Source of the DNA: Methanobrevibacter olleyae
GTDB lineage: Archaea; Methanobacteriota; Methanobacteria; Methanobacteriales; Methanobacteriaceae
Direction: 5' to 3'
NCBI GenBank assembly: GCA_015063035.1
Contig: SUTG01000009.1
Span: 1 to 57,633 of the forward strand
Length of the DNA: 57,633 nt
Every line of letters starts with the position of its first letter. Within the stretch, counting starts at the first letter, position 1. Made by a program: the position numbers and the translations under genes. A model generated the notes under the pieces. It searched no databases. It was not told the DNA's origin and saw only the letters and a list, made by a program, of their open reading frames with translations. Shown here one piece after another: positions 9,075 to 17,924 of the stretch.

Positions 9075-10805
9075 ATGTATAAAGATAATAAGATTTTAGT
9101 TGTGATTCCTGCCAGAGGTGGTTCCAAAGGCATTCCACGTAAAAACATACGATTGCTTGGAGGAAAACCTCTTATAGCACATACAATAGAAATGGGAAAG
9201 GCATCAGAATATGTTGATGATGTTATTGTCACAACCGATGACAATGAAATAAAGTTCATTGCAGAGAAATTCGGTGCAGAAACTGTTAAAAGAGATGGGA
9301 AACTTGCAGAAGACTCAATCCCACTTGATCCTGTAATCCATGACGCTACAATTCAAAAAGAGAAAAAAGAGAACAGGAAATATGATCTTGTAATAACTGT
9401 TCAGCCTACTTCCCCACTTCTTAAAACAAAAACCTTAGATTTAGCTATTGAAACATTATTAAATCCAAATGAAGACAATGAGTTCTATGATACAATAATC
9501 AGTGTTGTCGATGACAGGCACTTAAGTTGGGGATACAATGAGGATGAGAAGAAGTATTTCCCATTATACAAGGAAAGGGTGAATAGGCAATACCTGCCAA
9601 AAGCATATAAAGAAACCGGAAGCATATTTGCTACAAAACGGGAATTCGTAAAGGAAAACAGCCGTCTTGGAGATAATATTGGGCTAATTGAAATCTCAAA
9701 GCAAGAAAGCATTGACATTGACAATTATGAAGACTGGTGGGTAGCTGAGAGAATCCTAAAGAAAAAGAAAATATTGATTAAAGCAGACGCTTCCCATGAA
9801 ATAGGAACTGGACATATCTACAGAGCTTTATCAATAGCTTCCAAATTAGTCAATCATGAAGTTGTCTTTTTGCTTGATGAGGCACAGCCATTGGGAATTG
9901 AAATCGTCAAAAATAACAACTATCCGTACATCACTCATAACATCAATAAAGGCAGAGGAAAAGAAGCAGACGAGGAAGCAAAAGAGGAATTGATTGAAAA
10001 GATAGTTGAATATGATCCAGATATCGTAATAAACGACATACTCAATACAAATTCAAAGTATACAAAATCCCTTAGGGATAAAGGATTCTTCGTAGTTAAT
10101 TTTGAAGATGTCGGCGGGGGAGTGAAATATGCACATATGGTCTTTGATGCCTTATACGAGCATAAAATACCTCTTAAAAACCTTTATTCCGGACATAAAT
10201 ATTACATACTAAAAGATGAGTTTTATTACCAATCATTTAAGGAAATCGAAGAGAATGTCGATAAGGTCCTTCTCACATTTGGAGGAACTGACCCAAATAA
10301 CTTAACTGAAAAGGTTCTTGAAGCAATTTTAAAAAGCAATTACAAAAACAGGATTGAGATTATTCTAGGCCTTGGTTATGGAAACAAAAAGGAAATCCGA
10401 GACAAATACAAGGATAATGAAAGAATAGAAATCTTCGAAAACGTTAAAAACATGAGCGAACATATGCACGATGCTGACTTGATATTCACTTCAGCAGGAA
10501 GAACAATGTATGAAATAGCTTCACTTGGAGTTCCTTGCATCTGCCTTTGCCAAAATGAAAGGGAATTGAGCCATATCTTTGGTAATGTGGAACATGGATT
10601 CATTAATTTGGGTTTAGGCAGTGAAGTCTCTAAAGAAGAAATAAAGGAAACATTTGAAAGCACAATAAATGACTATCAATTAAGACAGGAAATGAACAAG
10701 AGAATGAGTGAAGTTGATTTGAAACATGGATTCGATAACATTAAAAGGCTTATCAAGCAATCATACAAGGAATGGAAAGAAGAAAGGAATGAGGTGAAAA
10801 TATGA
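9075..10805 (+). CDS. Fused CMP-nonulosonate cytidylyltransferase (NeuA) and PseG-like hydrolase
   Basis: A two-domain sugar enzyme. Residues 1 to about 228 form an acylneuraminate cytidylyltransferase (N-terminal IPARGGSKGIPRKN, then VTVQPTSPLL-like core) that activates a nonulosonic acid as its CMP form. From about 229 a PseG-like UDP-sugar hydrolase follows, with GTGHIYR (about 244-250; His is the family catalytic candidate), LLTFGGTDPNN and SAGRTMYEIASLGVP. The fusion couples the first and last steps around NeuB, whose gene overlaps by 4 nt. I prefer the ATG at 9075, preceded by AAAGGT; an ATG at 9057 would add six residues but has no ribosome-binding site. The exact sugar (legionaminic, pseudaminic or other) is unknown. 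Confidence 0.88.
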   Translation: MYKDNKILVVIPARGGSKGIPRKNIRLLGGKPLIAHTIEMGKASEYVDDVIVTTDDNEIKFIAEKFGAETVKRDGKLAEDSIPLDPVIHDATIQKEKKENRKYDLVITVQPTSPLLKTKTLDLAIETLLNPNEDNEFYDTIISVVDDRHLSWGYNEDEKKYFPLYKERVNRQYLPKAYKETGSIFATKREFVKENSRLGDNIGLIEISKQESIDIDNYEDWWVAERILKKKKILIKADASHEIGTGHIYRALSIASKLVNHEVVFLLDEAQPLGIEIVKNNNYPYITHNINKGRGKEADEEAKEELIEKIVEYDPDIVINDILNTNSKYTKSLRDKGFFVVNFEDVGGGVKYAHMVFDALYEHKIPLKNLYSGHKYYILKDEFYYQSFKEIEENVDKVLLTFGGTDPNNLTEKVLEAILKSNYKNRIEIILGLGYGNKKEIRDKYKDNERIEIFENVKNMSEHMHDADLIFTSAGRTMYEIASLGVPCICLCQNERELSHIFGNVEHGFINLGLGSEVSKEEIKETFESTINDYQLRQEMNKRMSEVDLKHGFDNIKRLIKQSYKEWKEERNEVKI

Positions 10806-11872
10806 GCATATTTGATGAAGAGCCATTTTTAATAGCTGAAATCGGTGTAAATTACTACGATATTGCAAAAAAGGAAAATATAAGCAATATGGATGCAGCT
10901 AAGCTAATGGTGAAAGAAGCAAAGGATGCAGGTTGCAATGCAGTAAAGTTCCAATCATATAAAGCCAATACAATAGCTTCCAAGAACTCTCCTGCATATT
11001 GGGATACTAATGAAGAGCCTACAACATCCCAATATGAATTGTTTAAGAAATTTGACTCATTTGGAGAGAAAGAATACCTTGAGATAGCCAATTACTGCAA
11101 AGAGATTGGAATAATGTTCTTATCAACACCTTTTGACTTTGATTCAATTGATTACTTGGATAAATTCATGGATGTCTATAAGATATCCTCATCAGACCTT
11201 ACAAACATTCCTTTCATTAGAAAAATAGCCCAAAAGGGAAAAGACATCATCATTTCAACTGGCGCTTCCACTCTCGATGAGATTGAATTGGCAATAGACA
11301 CTATAGAAAAGACCAATGAAAAATACACAAATGGGGAAGCGGGAATAGGAATTATGCACTGTGTTCTTTCATACCCTACAGACAACAGCGATGCAAACCT
11401 TTTGATGATTAAAAACCTAAAGGATCTCTACCCTAACTATGAAATAGGTTACTCAGATCATACAAAGCCAGATGAAAATATGCTTATTTTAACAACAGCC
11501 TACCTTTACGGGGCAACAATTCTTGAAAAGCATTATACATTAGATAAGACATTGCAGGGTAATGACCATTATCATGGAATGGACCCAAGGGACATTAGAA
11601 AATTCAATGAAAACATAAAACTTATCAAAACAATCAATGGACAATACGATAAGGTTCCTCTCCCTTGTGAAAGCGAATCAAGAAAACAGGCAAGACGTTC
11701 CATAATCGCAAAAGAGGAAATTAAAGAGGGAACCGTTATTTCAGAGGATATGCTTACATACAAAAGGCCTGGAACAGGCATTTCACCGAGTGAAATAGAA
11801 AATGTTATAGGCAAAAAGGCAAAAATTGACATTGCTGAAGATGAATTGATTGAATATGAATATTTAGAATAA
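10802..11872 (+). CDS. neuB: N-acetylneuraminate/nonulosonate synthase NeuB family
   Basis: Condenses phosphoenolpyruvate with a 6-deoxy or N-acetyl hexose to form a nonulosonic acid. The 356-aa protein has the NeuB TIM-barrel pattern (AEIGVNY, VKFQSYKA, STPFDFDSIDYL, KISSSDLTN, ISTGASTLDEIE, LSYPTD, IGYSDHT, LEKHYTLDKTLQGNDH) and a C-terminal SAF/antifreeze-like domain. The usual EIGxNH is EIGVNY here, with a short insertion after it. It overlaps the upstream fusion gene by 4 nt (ATGA), so the two are translationally coupled. The ribosome-binding site GAGGTGA lies in the upstream coding region. Confidence 0.93.
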   Translation: MSIFDEEPFLIAEIGVNYYDIAKKENISNMDAAKLMVKEAKDAGCNAVKFQSYKANTIASKNSPAYWDTNEEPTTSQYELFKKFDSFGEKEYLEIANYCKEIGIMFLSTPFDFDSIDYLDKFMDVYKISSSDLTNIPFIRKIAQKGKDIIISTGASTLDEIELAIDTIEKTNEKYTNGEAGIGIMHCVLSYPTDNSDANLLMIKNLKDLYPNYEIGYSDHTKPDENMLILTTAYLYGATILEKHYTLDKTLQGNDHYHGMDPRDIRKFNENIKLIKTINGQYDKVPLPCESESRKQARRSIIAKEEIKEGTVISEDMLTYKRPGTGISPSEIENVIGKKAKIDIAEDELIEYEYLE

Positions 11873-11933
11873 ATGAATAAATATTGAAATTGTTATTGAG
11901 AATTTATTGAAATAAAACTTTAAAGGAAAGAAT

Positions 11934-13463
11934 ATGGCTTTTACAGTTAAAGAGATTTGTCAAAATATCTGGAATCTTGAAGAGAAATATGAATTGAATC
12001 ATAAAGAGATTCAAGGTTGCTATCCTTGGCAATTGATTAGAATGTATTTATATTACGAAATAACAAGAAAGACAAAGGTTTTTGAATCCGCTCAACAGTC
12101 CAGTCTTTCACTATTTGATAAAATAAACTCATTCTTGCCTTTTCTCAAAAACAGCATTTCATCAAATCCATTAAGCGGAAGTGGAAATGTGGATGTTTTG
12201 ATATTCGACCATCCAAGAAAAGTCATATTTGAAGGTGAATATCAGGATATCTATAGCTATTTTTTAAAAGACACACTTAAGCAATACGGAAAAAGTTTTC
12301 AAACCATTGAATCCCCTTATTTGAATCAGCATTTCAGAAGCAAAGCAAACATTAAGGATAATCACGTTAGATTCAACGATAGAATTCTTTTAGGTTCATT
12401 TATTCATAAGACAAGAAATAGAGGCAAATTGCCTTTTACAGAAGAGGAAAAACAATTCATCAATAGCGTGAAAGAAGAGATTGAAACCACCTTTAAAATT
12501 GAAATTGACTTGTTTAGTATCATGGAAGACCATATCCTGAATTTCCAATATGACTATGAAAAGTATATTGAACTTCTTCAAAGGAAACAGCCAAAAGTGG
12601 TGTTTCTTGTAGTGGCTTATGAAAATAAGGCATTGATTGCAGCATGCAAAAAAATGAACATAGAAATGATCGAATTGCAGCATGGAACCATCAGCCCATA
12701 CCATTTAGGATACAGTTATCCGGAGAGTACAAGGAAATTCAATGGCAAAATCAAGGAAATTGAATACTTCCCAGATAAGATTCTAAGTTTTGGAGACTAT
12801 TGGAAAAATGCTTGTCCATTCCCTATAGATGGTGAAAACATCATTTCAATGGGATTCCCATACTTTGAGGAAAACTCAAAAACATATGTGAAAATAGATG
12901 AAGATAAAAATTCTGAAGATGAAAATAATCAAAAAAATGCTGATAATCAAATATTATTTATTTCACAAGGGGTAATAGGAAAATACTTATCTAAATTAGC
13001 CTATGAAACCGCTTCAAAGATTAATGAAAATAATGAAAATAATGAGAACAATAATACTCAAGACTATAATTTTATCTATAAATTACATCCTGGAGAATAT
13101 GGAACTTGGAAGGAAAATTACGATTATCTGACAAAAGCAGTTAATGAATTCGATAACTTTACTGTAATCGATGAAAGCGAACCTCCCTTATATGAACTCT
13201 TTGCTAAAAGCCACTACCAAATAGGTGCATTTTCAACTGCAATCTATGAGGGGCTTGCATTCAATTGCAAAACTTTCATAATAGATGTTCCTGGAGTTGA
13301 ATATTTAGATGACCTAATAGAAAAGGATATTGTAAAAAAAGTTAAAAGCAGTGAAGAACTAATTAATTACATAATCAATGAAAACATATCACTTCAAGAA
13401 TATGATAAGGATTATTTCTTTAAGAACTTTGATGAAACTATTTTTAAAAATATTCTAAAATGA
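11934..13463 (+). CDS. Capsule-type glycosyltransferase-like protein
   Basis: A 509-aa soluble protein without signal or membrane segments. The C-terminal half resembles GT-B capsule/polysialyl- or glycerophospho-transferases: IELQHGTISPYHLGYSYP, FPDKILSFGDYW, YKLHPGEYGTWKENY and YQIGAFSTAIYEGLAF, ending in an active-site-like C-terminal domain. It follows NeuB by 61 nt and precedes a flippase, so it is a good candidate to transfer the CMP-activated nonulosonic acid. Two Asn/Glu-rich low-complexity insertions interrupt the protein (roughly residues 322-340 and 362-378). The ATG at 11934 follows AAAGGAAAG. The family call is by motif resemblance only; acceptor and donor are inferred. Confidence 0.65.
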   Translation: MAFTVKEICQNIWNLEEKYELNHKEIQGCYPWQLIRMYLYYEITRKTKVFESAQQSSLSLFDKINSFLPFLKNSISSNPLSGSGNVDVLIFDHPRKVIFEGEYQDIYSYFLKDTLKQYGKSFQTIESPYLNQHFRSKANIKDNHVRFNDRILLGSFIHKTRNRGKLPFTEEEKQFINSVKEEIETTFKIEIDLFSIMEDHILNFQYDYEKYIELLQRKQPKVVFLVVAYENKALIAACKKMNIEMIELQHGTISPYHLGYSYPESTRKFNGKIKEIEYFPDKILSFGDYWKNACPFPIDGENIISMGFPYFEENSKTYVKIDEDKNSEDENNQKNADNQILFISQGVIGKYLSKLAYETASKINENNENNENNNTQDYNFIYKLHPGEYGTWKENYDYLTKAVNEFDNFTVIDESEPPLYELFAKSHYQIGAFSTAIYEGLAFNCKTFIIDVPGVEYLDDLIEKDIVKKVKSSEELINYIINENISLQEYDKDYFFKNFDETIFKNILK

Positions 13464-13514
13464 TTAATGGCTATTTTATAATTAAAAGAATAGAAAAAAT
13501 AAAAATGTGATTAA

Positions 13515-14957
13515 ATGAGCGAATATGTGCGATTTATACAAAGAATAGGTTTGGTGGGACTCACAAACATCCTAATATCTCTCAGTAGCCTAATCTTTAT
13601 TCCAATCATTACAAAGTCATTCACCACCGCAGAATATGGTATGTGGGCACAGGTAAACACTACAATCGCACTTGTTCCAAACATTGCAAATCTTGGTCTT
13701 CCATACACAATGGTTAGGTTCCTTTCTGCTGAAAAGGATAAGGAAAAAATCAAGGATTCATTCTATCCAATGATTAGCTTGACATTCATTTCAACATTGA
13801 TAATATGTTTATTGTTCCTAATCTTTGGAAACGCAATTGCAAATGCATTATTCAATGGACGCATGCAAGTGTTGTACATTACAACCCTAATCTCATTCTT
13901 TGCATGCATGAACCTTATGCTCATTAGTTTCTTTAGAACATTCCAGCAAATGAAAAGATACTCATTATTCCTTGTTCTTCAAAGTTACATTGGAGTGTTC
14001 GTAAGCATTTACCTCACTTATGCAGGATATGATATTGAAACTGTAGTGCTTGGTCTTTTGACCGGTTATGTGGCAGTATTCATCATGATGGCATTTCTAA
14101 TTGTGAAATATCTTGGAATTGGAATTGGAAAATGGTCTAACCTAAAGGAACAGCTTGCATTTGCTTTACCTACAATTCCAAGCAATGTGTCCAGTTGGGT
14201 TGTTGATTCAAGCGACAAGTATGTCATTGGAATCCTTATTGGATCAGTTGCTGTTGGATGCTACTCACCGGGATATGCATTGGGAAGCATACTGTTAATG
14301 TTTCTTTCCCCATTTGCAGTTCTCCTGCCAGCAATTTTGCCGGAACACTATGAAAAGGGAGACATAGGTGAAGTGGACAAGTATCTCAGCTATTCAATGA
14401 AATACTATCTCTTGCTAACAGTTCCTGCAGCAGTTGGAATGAGCGTGCTTTCAAAACCATTGCTTTACATAATCACAACTCCTGAAATTGCGCTTGGAGG
14501 TTATATGGTAACTCCTTTCGTTTGCCTAGGAGCAATATTCATGGGAATGTATGGAATTACAAACAATATTCTAATCCTGGAAAAAAATACATTGATTCTC
14601 GGAAAGTTATGGATTGTTGTGGCTATTTCAAATATAGTCTTGAACTTAGTGCTTGTTCCTTACTTAAACATTTTAGGAGCAGCAATTGCAACACTTATCT
14701 GCTACATATTGGCATTTGCTGTAACAGCTATTGCAAGCAGGAAAACAATGAGATTGCCCTTCAACATGACAGAGCTTTTAAAAATAGTCATTGCAGCATC
14801 AATAATGGGAATTGCTGTATATATAATGCATCCAATCGGGATTATTAATGTCTTGATATCCATTATCGCAGGAGTAATTATATACTTTGCAATCATCTTC
14901 ATTTTAAAGGCAGTGACAATTAAAGAAATTAGCATCTTTAAAGATTTGCTTCATTAA
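13515..14957 (+). CDS. Wzx-type polysaccharide flippase (MATE/MVF superfamily)
   Basis: A 480-aa integral membrane protein with about 12-14 hydrophobic helices and the N-terminal pattern of oligosaccharide flippases (GLVGLTNILISLSSLIFIPI followed by TTAEYGMWAQ). Such proteins move lipid-linked oligosaccharides across the membrane. It is the last gene of the plus-strand nonulosonate block, starting 51 nt after the putative transferase, with a GTGATT ribosome-binding site. The context makes it the likely exporter of the lipid-linked glycan built by the neighbouring genes. Confidence 0.9.
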   Translation: MSEYVRFIQRIGLVGLTNILISLSSLIFIPIITKSFTTAEYGMWAQVNTTIALVPNIANLGLPYTMVRFLSAEKDKEKIKDSFYPMISLTFISTLIICLLFLIFGNAIANALFNGRMQVLYITTLISFFACMNLMLISFFRTFQQMKRYSLFLVLQSYIGVFVSIYLTYAGYDIETVVLGLLTGYVAVFIMMAFLIVKYLGIGIGKWSNLKEQLAFALPTIPSNVSSWVVDSSDKYVIGILIGSVAVGCYSPGYALGSILLMFLSPFAVLLPAILPEHYEKGDIGEVDKYLSYSMKYYLLLTVPAAVGMSVLSKPLLYIITTPEIALGGYMVTPFVCLGAIFMGMYGITNNILILEKNTLILGKLWIVVAISNIVLNLVLVPYLNILGAAIATLICYILAFAVTAIASRKTMRLPFNMTELLKIVIAASIMGIAVYIMHPIGIINVLISIIAGVIIYFAIIFILKAVTIKEISIFKDLLH

Positions 14958-14996
14958 ATTGAAGCTAAAATTAATTAAAATGAATGAAATTTTTTT

Positions 14997-15110
14997 GTGA
15001 AAAATAGTTATTTGGCATATGTGAAAAATAGCAATTGTTCATATATGAAAAAATAGAAATTGCGCATATATAGAAAAATAGTTATTGTACATATGTGAAA
15101 ATGCACATTG
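14997..15110. repeat. 24-25 bp tandem repeat between convergent genes
   Basis: Four units (14997-15020, 15021-15044, 15045-15069, 15070-15094) plus a partial fifth follow the pattern GTGAAAAATAG-N8-CATAT. Unit junctions create imperfect palindromes such as TTCATATATGAA. The array sits between the 3' ends of the flippase and acetyltransferase genes, so it could act as a bidirectional termination zone. Confidence 0.8.
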
Positions 15111-15124
15111 AAAAATAATATAAT

Positions 15125-15631
15125 TTAATGGAACTTTCCTTCTTTTTTTAACATTTCATAATGGCCCTTATCTCTTGAGGAAAAGACTTTTGCAGGATGG
15201 CCACCAGCAATAGCATATTTAGGAATATCATTAACTACAACACTTCCTGCCTGAATGATGGCTCCTTCACCAATGGTTACTCCAGGAAGAACAATTACAC
15301 GATTTCCTAACCATACATTATCTTCTATAACAACATCCTTGGAAATGACAGTATCATCATAAGGAATGGCATTCCCTTCGTAATTGTGGGTATCTGTAAT
15401 GATCATGCACTCTATGCCACTGTGAAAATTATCACCAATGAACACATTGGCAGTTCCCTGAATCTTCATGCCATTAAAGTTAACATTGTTTCCAAGACTT
15501 GTTTTATTGGTGATATAGGAATAATCATTGACAGTTAATTCATTCCCACATGATGCAGATACCCTTTTTACTCTAAAGGTATAATATTTCCTTTTGACTG
15601 CCTTGAAAACATTTAAAACTTTAGAAATCAT
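15125..15631 (-). CDS. Left-handed beta-helix acyltransferase (WbbJ/maltose acetyltransferase-like)
   Basis: A 168-aa hexapeptide-repeat transferase. Successive isoleucine/valine-rich turns lead to the catalytic-region pattern DTHNYEG and then VIEDNVWLGNRVIVLPG and GEGAIIQAGSVV, ending in the typical AGGHPAKVF. These enzymes O-acetylate sugars using acetyl-CoA. It lies at the convergent junction of the glycan region and probably modifies a surface glycan. A GTGATG ribosome-binding site precedes the ATG at 15631. Confidence 0.9.
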   Translation of the reverse strand: MISKVLNVFKAVKRKYYTFRVKRVSASCGNELTVNDYSYITNKTSLGNNVNFNGMKIQGTANVFIGDNFHSGIECMIITDTHNYEGNAIPYDDTVISKDVVIEDNVWLGNRVIVLPGVTIGEGAIIQAGSVVVNDIPKYAIAGGHPAKVFSSRDKGHYEMLKKEGKFH

Positions 15632-15747
15632 AGTTCATCACGCTTGAATCTTAGAAACAATTATAAAAATTTTAAAATTTAATTTTAATTTATAATTTTA
15701 TGATTTTATAAAAATGTGAAAATAAATAAAAAAAGTGAAAATTAGTA

Positions 15748-17691
15748 TTATACTACAGAACAATCTGCAGAATAATAGGATAATAATCTTGCTATTTTAG
15801 CAACGGTTAGCTCATCGATTCTTTTTTGACCGCGAATCATTCTATTGAACAACTCATCAATAAACAGATCCTCATTGGTAAGAATTACATTTAAAATAGC
15901 CAAGTCATCATTAACAAAACCGATTAAAGGCTCAATGTAAATTCCACTGAATCCTTTATTATCCAAGAAAATAGCTAAATCTTCATTTAACTCTAAAGCC
16001 TTGCGCTTGATTTGACTATTGTTTACAAAATGAATCTCCTCATTTCCAAATTCAAATCTGGTTTGATTGTCCTTGTAATCAGTTTGAAGCTCTAAAGTGT
16101 TCTTCTTATCCATGTAATTTTGGATAGATGCGGAATCATTCACCATAGTATCTGTTTCATTGTCGGATTTGACCTTATTCTTATAGTCTTTAGAGTCATA
16201 TCTTTTGGATAAAATTGTATATACACCAGTAGGCCCAACAACCACGTGGTTAATTATATCTTTTGATTGTGGAGGTTGAACTGCATAGAATACATAGAAA
16301 TCATTTGGAAGAGCAAGCAACCTTTCACGAATGATTCTTCCACGAGCTATATAATTATTGAAAGCATATCTTTTATAGATACCGTAACTGAGGATAAGAA
16401 CACCTATGGCTACAGCAATCAATACATACCATATTTGGCTAATGAAGTAATAATATGCGGCTGAAACAAGTAAAATGAATGCACCAATGAGCATGTATAA
16501 ATCAGCATTGGTTTTCTTAGGTTCATAAGCCCTATTTTGAGCTTTCATTAACTCAACTGTTTCTGGAGTGACCAATGCATCCTCTTGGCTTGCAGTTATA
16601 TTTCCACGCTTAACGCTTTCTTCACCTTTTTTAATCAAGCGTTTTACAGAACTTCCCTTGTAGAATTCCTTATCCATACTTTTTATATACTCATCCTTGA
16701 GAACATCGGACAATGCAGCATAATACTTATAACGAGCAAGCTTGAATGCTTCGTACTCTTCAGGACTGTCAAAGACCATTTCATTTTGAACCCTTGCAAA
16801 CAGCTTTTGATCTTCTTCAGACAATTCCTGTCTAGCTAAAGAAACTGGAGATTCCGGCATTTCATCTTCTGGAATATCGGTAACTTCAACAAGCCTGGTT
16901 TCTTGACTTTCAATCTCTTCCTCTTCATAATCATCCCTATAAGCAAATCCAGAAGCGATATCTCTTGAAGTTTCCATATGCCTTCTTTCTGCATGAATAG
17001 GAATGATCTCATCAACATCACCAAGTGTAGAGTCATAAATTGAACCGTAGGAAATCATTTCTTCCTCTGCATATGACTCTAATGTATCAGGCAGTATTTC
17101 TTCAGTTTCATAGTAATATTCGTCATCAGAGTATTCATAATTTTGAGCATTTAACTCAGCGTGAATAGGAATAATCTCATCAACATCAGAACCGGAATAA
17201 GCAGAATCATCTACAAAATTAACTTCAGCATGAATAGGAATAATCTCATCAACATCAGAACCGGAATAAGCAGAATCATCTACAAAATTAACTTCAGCAT
17301 GAATAGGAATAATCTCATCGATTTCATCATCAGCGAGTGGGGTTTCTGTGAGTGGGTTTTGTGAAAAATTAGTTGAGTCAGTGGTTTCGGTTGATGCAGA
17401 GACCATATTGGAAACATAATCTAATGCTCCTCCACAGCTATTGCATTCAAATTCATTGATATTGTCATCTTCAGTTAATTGATATTTTAATCCGCAATTT
17501 GTACAATAAACAAGCACTAAACCAGAAGTGTCCTGCGAATCATAATCAGAGGAAACTTTCTCTCCCTCATTAGAGAAACCATCCAATTCCTCAAGATTTC
17601 CAGAACAAACAGAACATTCAAATGCATTAATATCATCTTCATCATCAAGCTGATATTTTTCACCACAGTTCTGACATACTACCACTTTCAT
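15748..17691 (-). CDS. Zinc-ribbon, repeat-containing membrane protein with NERD-like domain
   Basis: A 647-aa multidomain protein. Two N-terminal zinc ribbons (CQNCGEKYQL...CSVC and CTNCGLKYQL...CNSC) are followed by a long acidic low-complexity region with four copies of (V/I)DEIIPIHAE, two transmembrane helices around residues 400-445, and a C-terminal domain resembling NERD (nuclease-related) proteins (FYVFYAVQPPQ, HVVVGPTGVYTILSKRY). NERD domains are linked to DNA processing, but the catalytic residues cannot be confirmed here. I start at the ATG at 17691 (MKVVVCQNCG), preceded by AGGGAT; an upstream ATG at 17832 would add 47 Ile/Lys-rich residues without a ribosome-binding site. Function unknown. 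Confidence 0.75.
   Translation of the reverse strand: MKVVVCQNCGEKYQLDDEDDINAFECSVCSGNLEELDGFSNEGEKVSSDYDSQDTSGLVLVYCTNCGLKYQLTEDDNINEFECNSCGGALDYVSNMVSASTETTDSTNFSQNPLTETPLADDEIDEIIPIHAEVNFVDDSAYSGSDVDEIIPIHAEVNFVDDSAYSGSDVDEIIPIHAELNAQNYEYSDDEYYYETEEILPDTLESYAEEEMISYGSIYDSTLGDVDEIIPIHAERRHMETSRDIASGFAYRDDYEEEEIESQETRLVEVTDIPEDEMPESPVSLARQELSEEDQKLFARVQNEMVFDSPEEYEAFKLARYKYYAALSDVLKDEYIKSMDKEFYKGSSVKRLIKKGEESVKRGNITASQEDALVTPETVELMKAQNRAYEPKKTNADLYMLIGAFILLVSAAYYYFISQIWYVLIAVAIGVLILSYGIYKRYAFNNYIARGRIIRERLLALPNDFYVFYAVQPPQSKDIINHVVVGPTGVYTILSKRYDSKDYKNKVKSDNETDTMVNDSASIQNYMDKKNTLELQTDYKDNQTRFEFGNEEIHFVNNSQIKRKALELNEDLAIFLDNKGFSGIYIEPLIGFVNDDLAILNVILTNEDLFIDELFNRMIRGQKRIDELTVAKIARLLSYYSADCSVV
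17161..17320 (-). repeat. 69-bp in-frame tandem repeat inside the NERD-like gene
   Basis: Copies at 17161-17229 and 17230-17298 are almost identical, and a partial third begins at 17299. Each encodes a 23-aa unit starting with DEIIPIHAE. A fourth, isolated copy of the core motif lies near 16994-17020. The 69-bp period keeps the frame, so copy number can vary without breaking the protein. Confidence 0.9.
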
Positions 17692-17707
17692 CTTATCCCT
17701 ACTCAAT

Positions 17708-17810
17708 TTGATTATAATCAAAAATTTTATCAAAATATAGTCAAAAAAAGTGATTAAAATTTTCAATGATAAAAATTTTATCAAAATATAATCTAAAAAC
17801 TTGATTAAAA
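17708..17810. repeat. Imperfect direct repeat upstream of the NERD-like gene
   Basis: Two copies of an AT-rich segment containing AAAAATTTTATCAAAATATA (around 17718 and 17771) lie immediately upstream of the chosen start. They generate the spurious Ile/Lys-rich N-terminal reading frame. Confidence 0.6.
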
Positions 17811-17924
17811 TTAGAAAAAATTCATAAATCACTCAAATAAACCTATATTAATATATTATATATAATTTATTAGATTTAAACATTGTGTATTTATTTAATT
17901 TTAAATAAAAGAAATTAATAAAAA

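Noticed and set aside
14997-15110. Possible CRISPR-like repeats
   Set aside because: Tandem 24-25-bp units without spacers and no cas genes.
17691-17832. N-terminal Ile/Lys-rich extension of the NERD-like protein
   Set aside because: Encoded by AT-rich direct repeats; the ATG at 17691 has the ribosome-binding site and begins the zinc ribbon.
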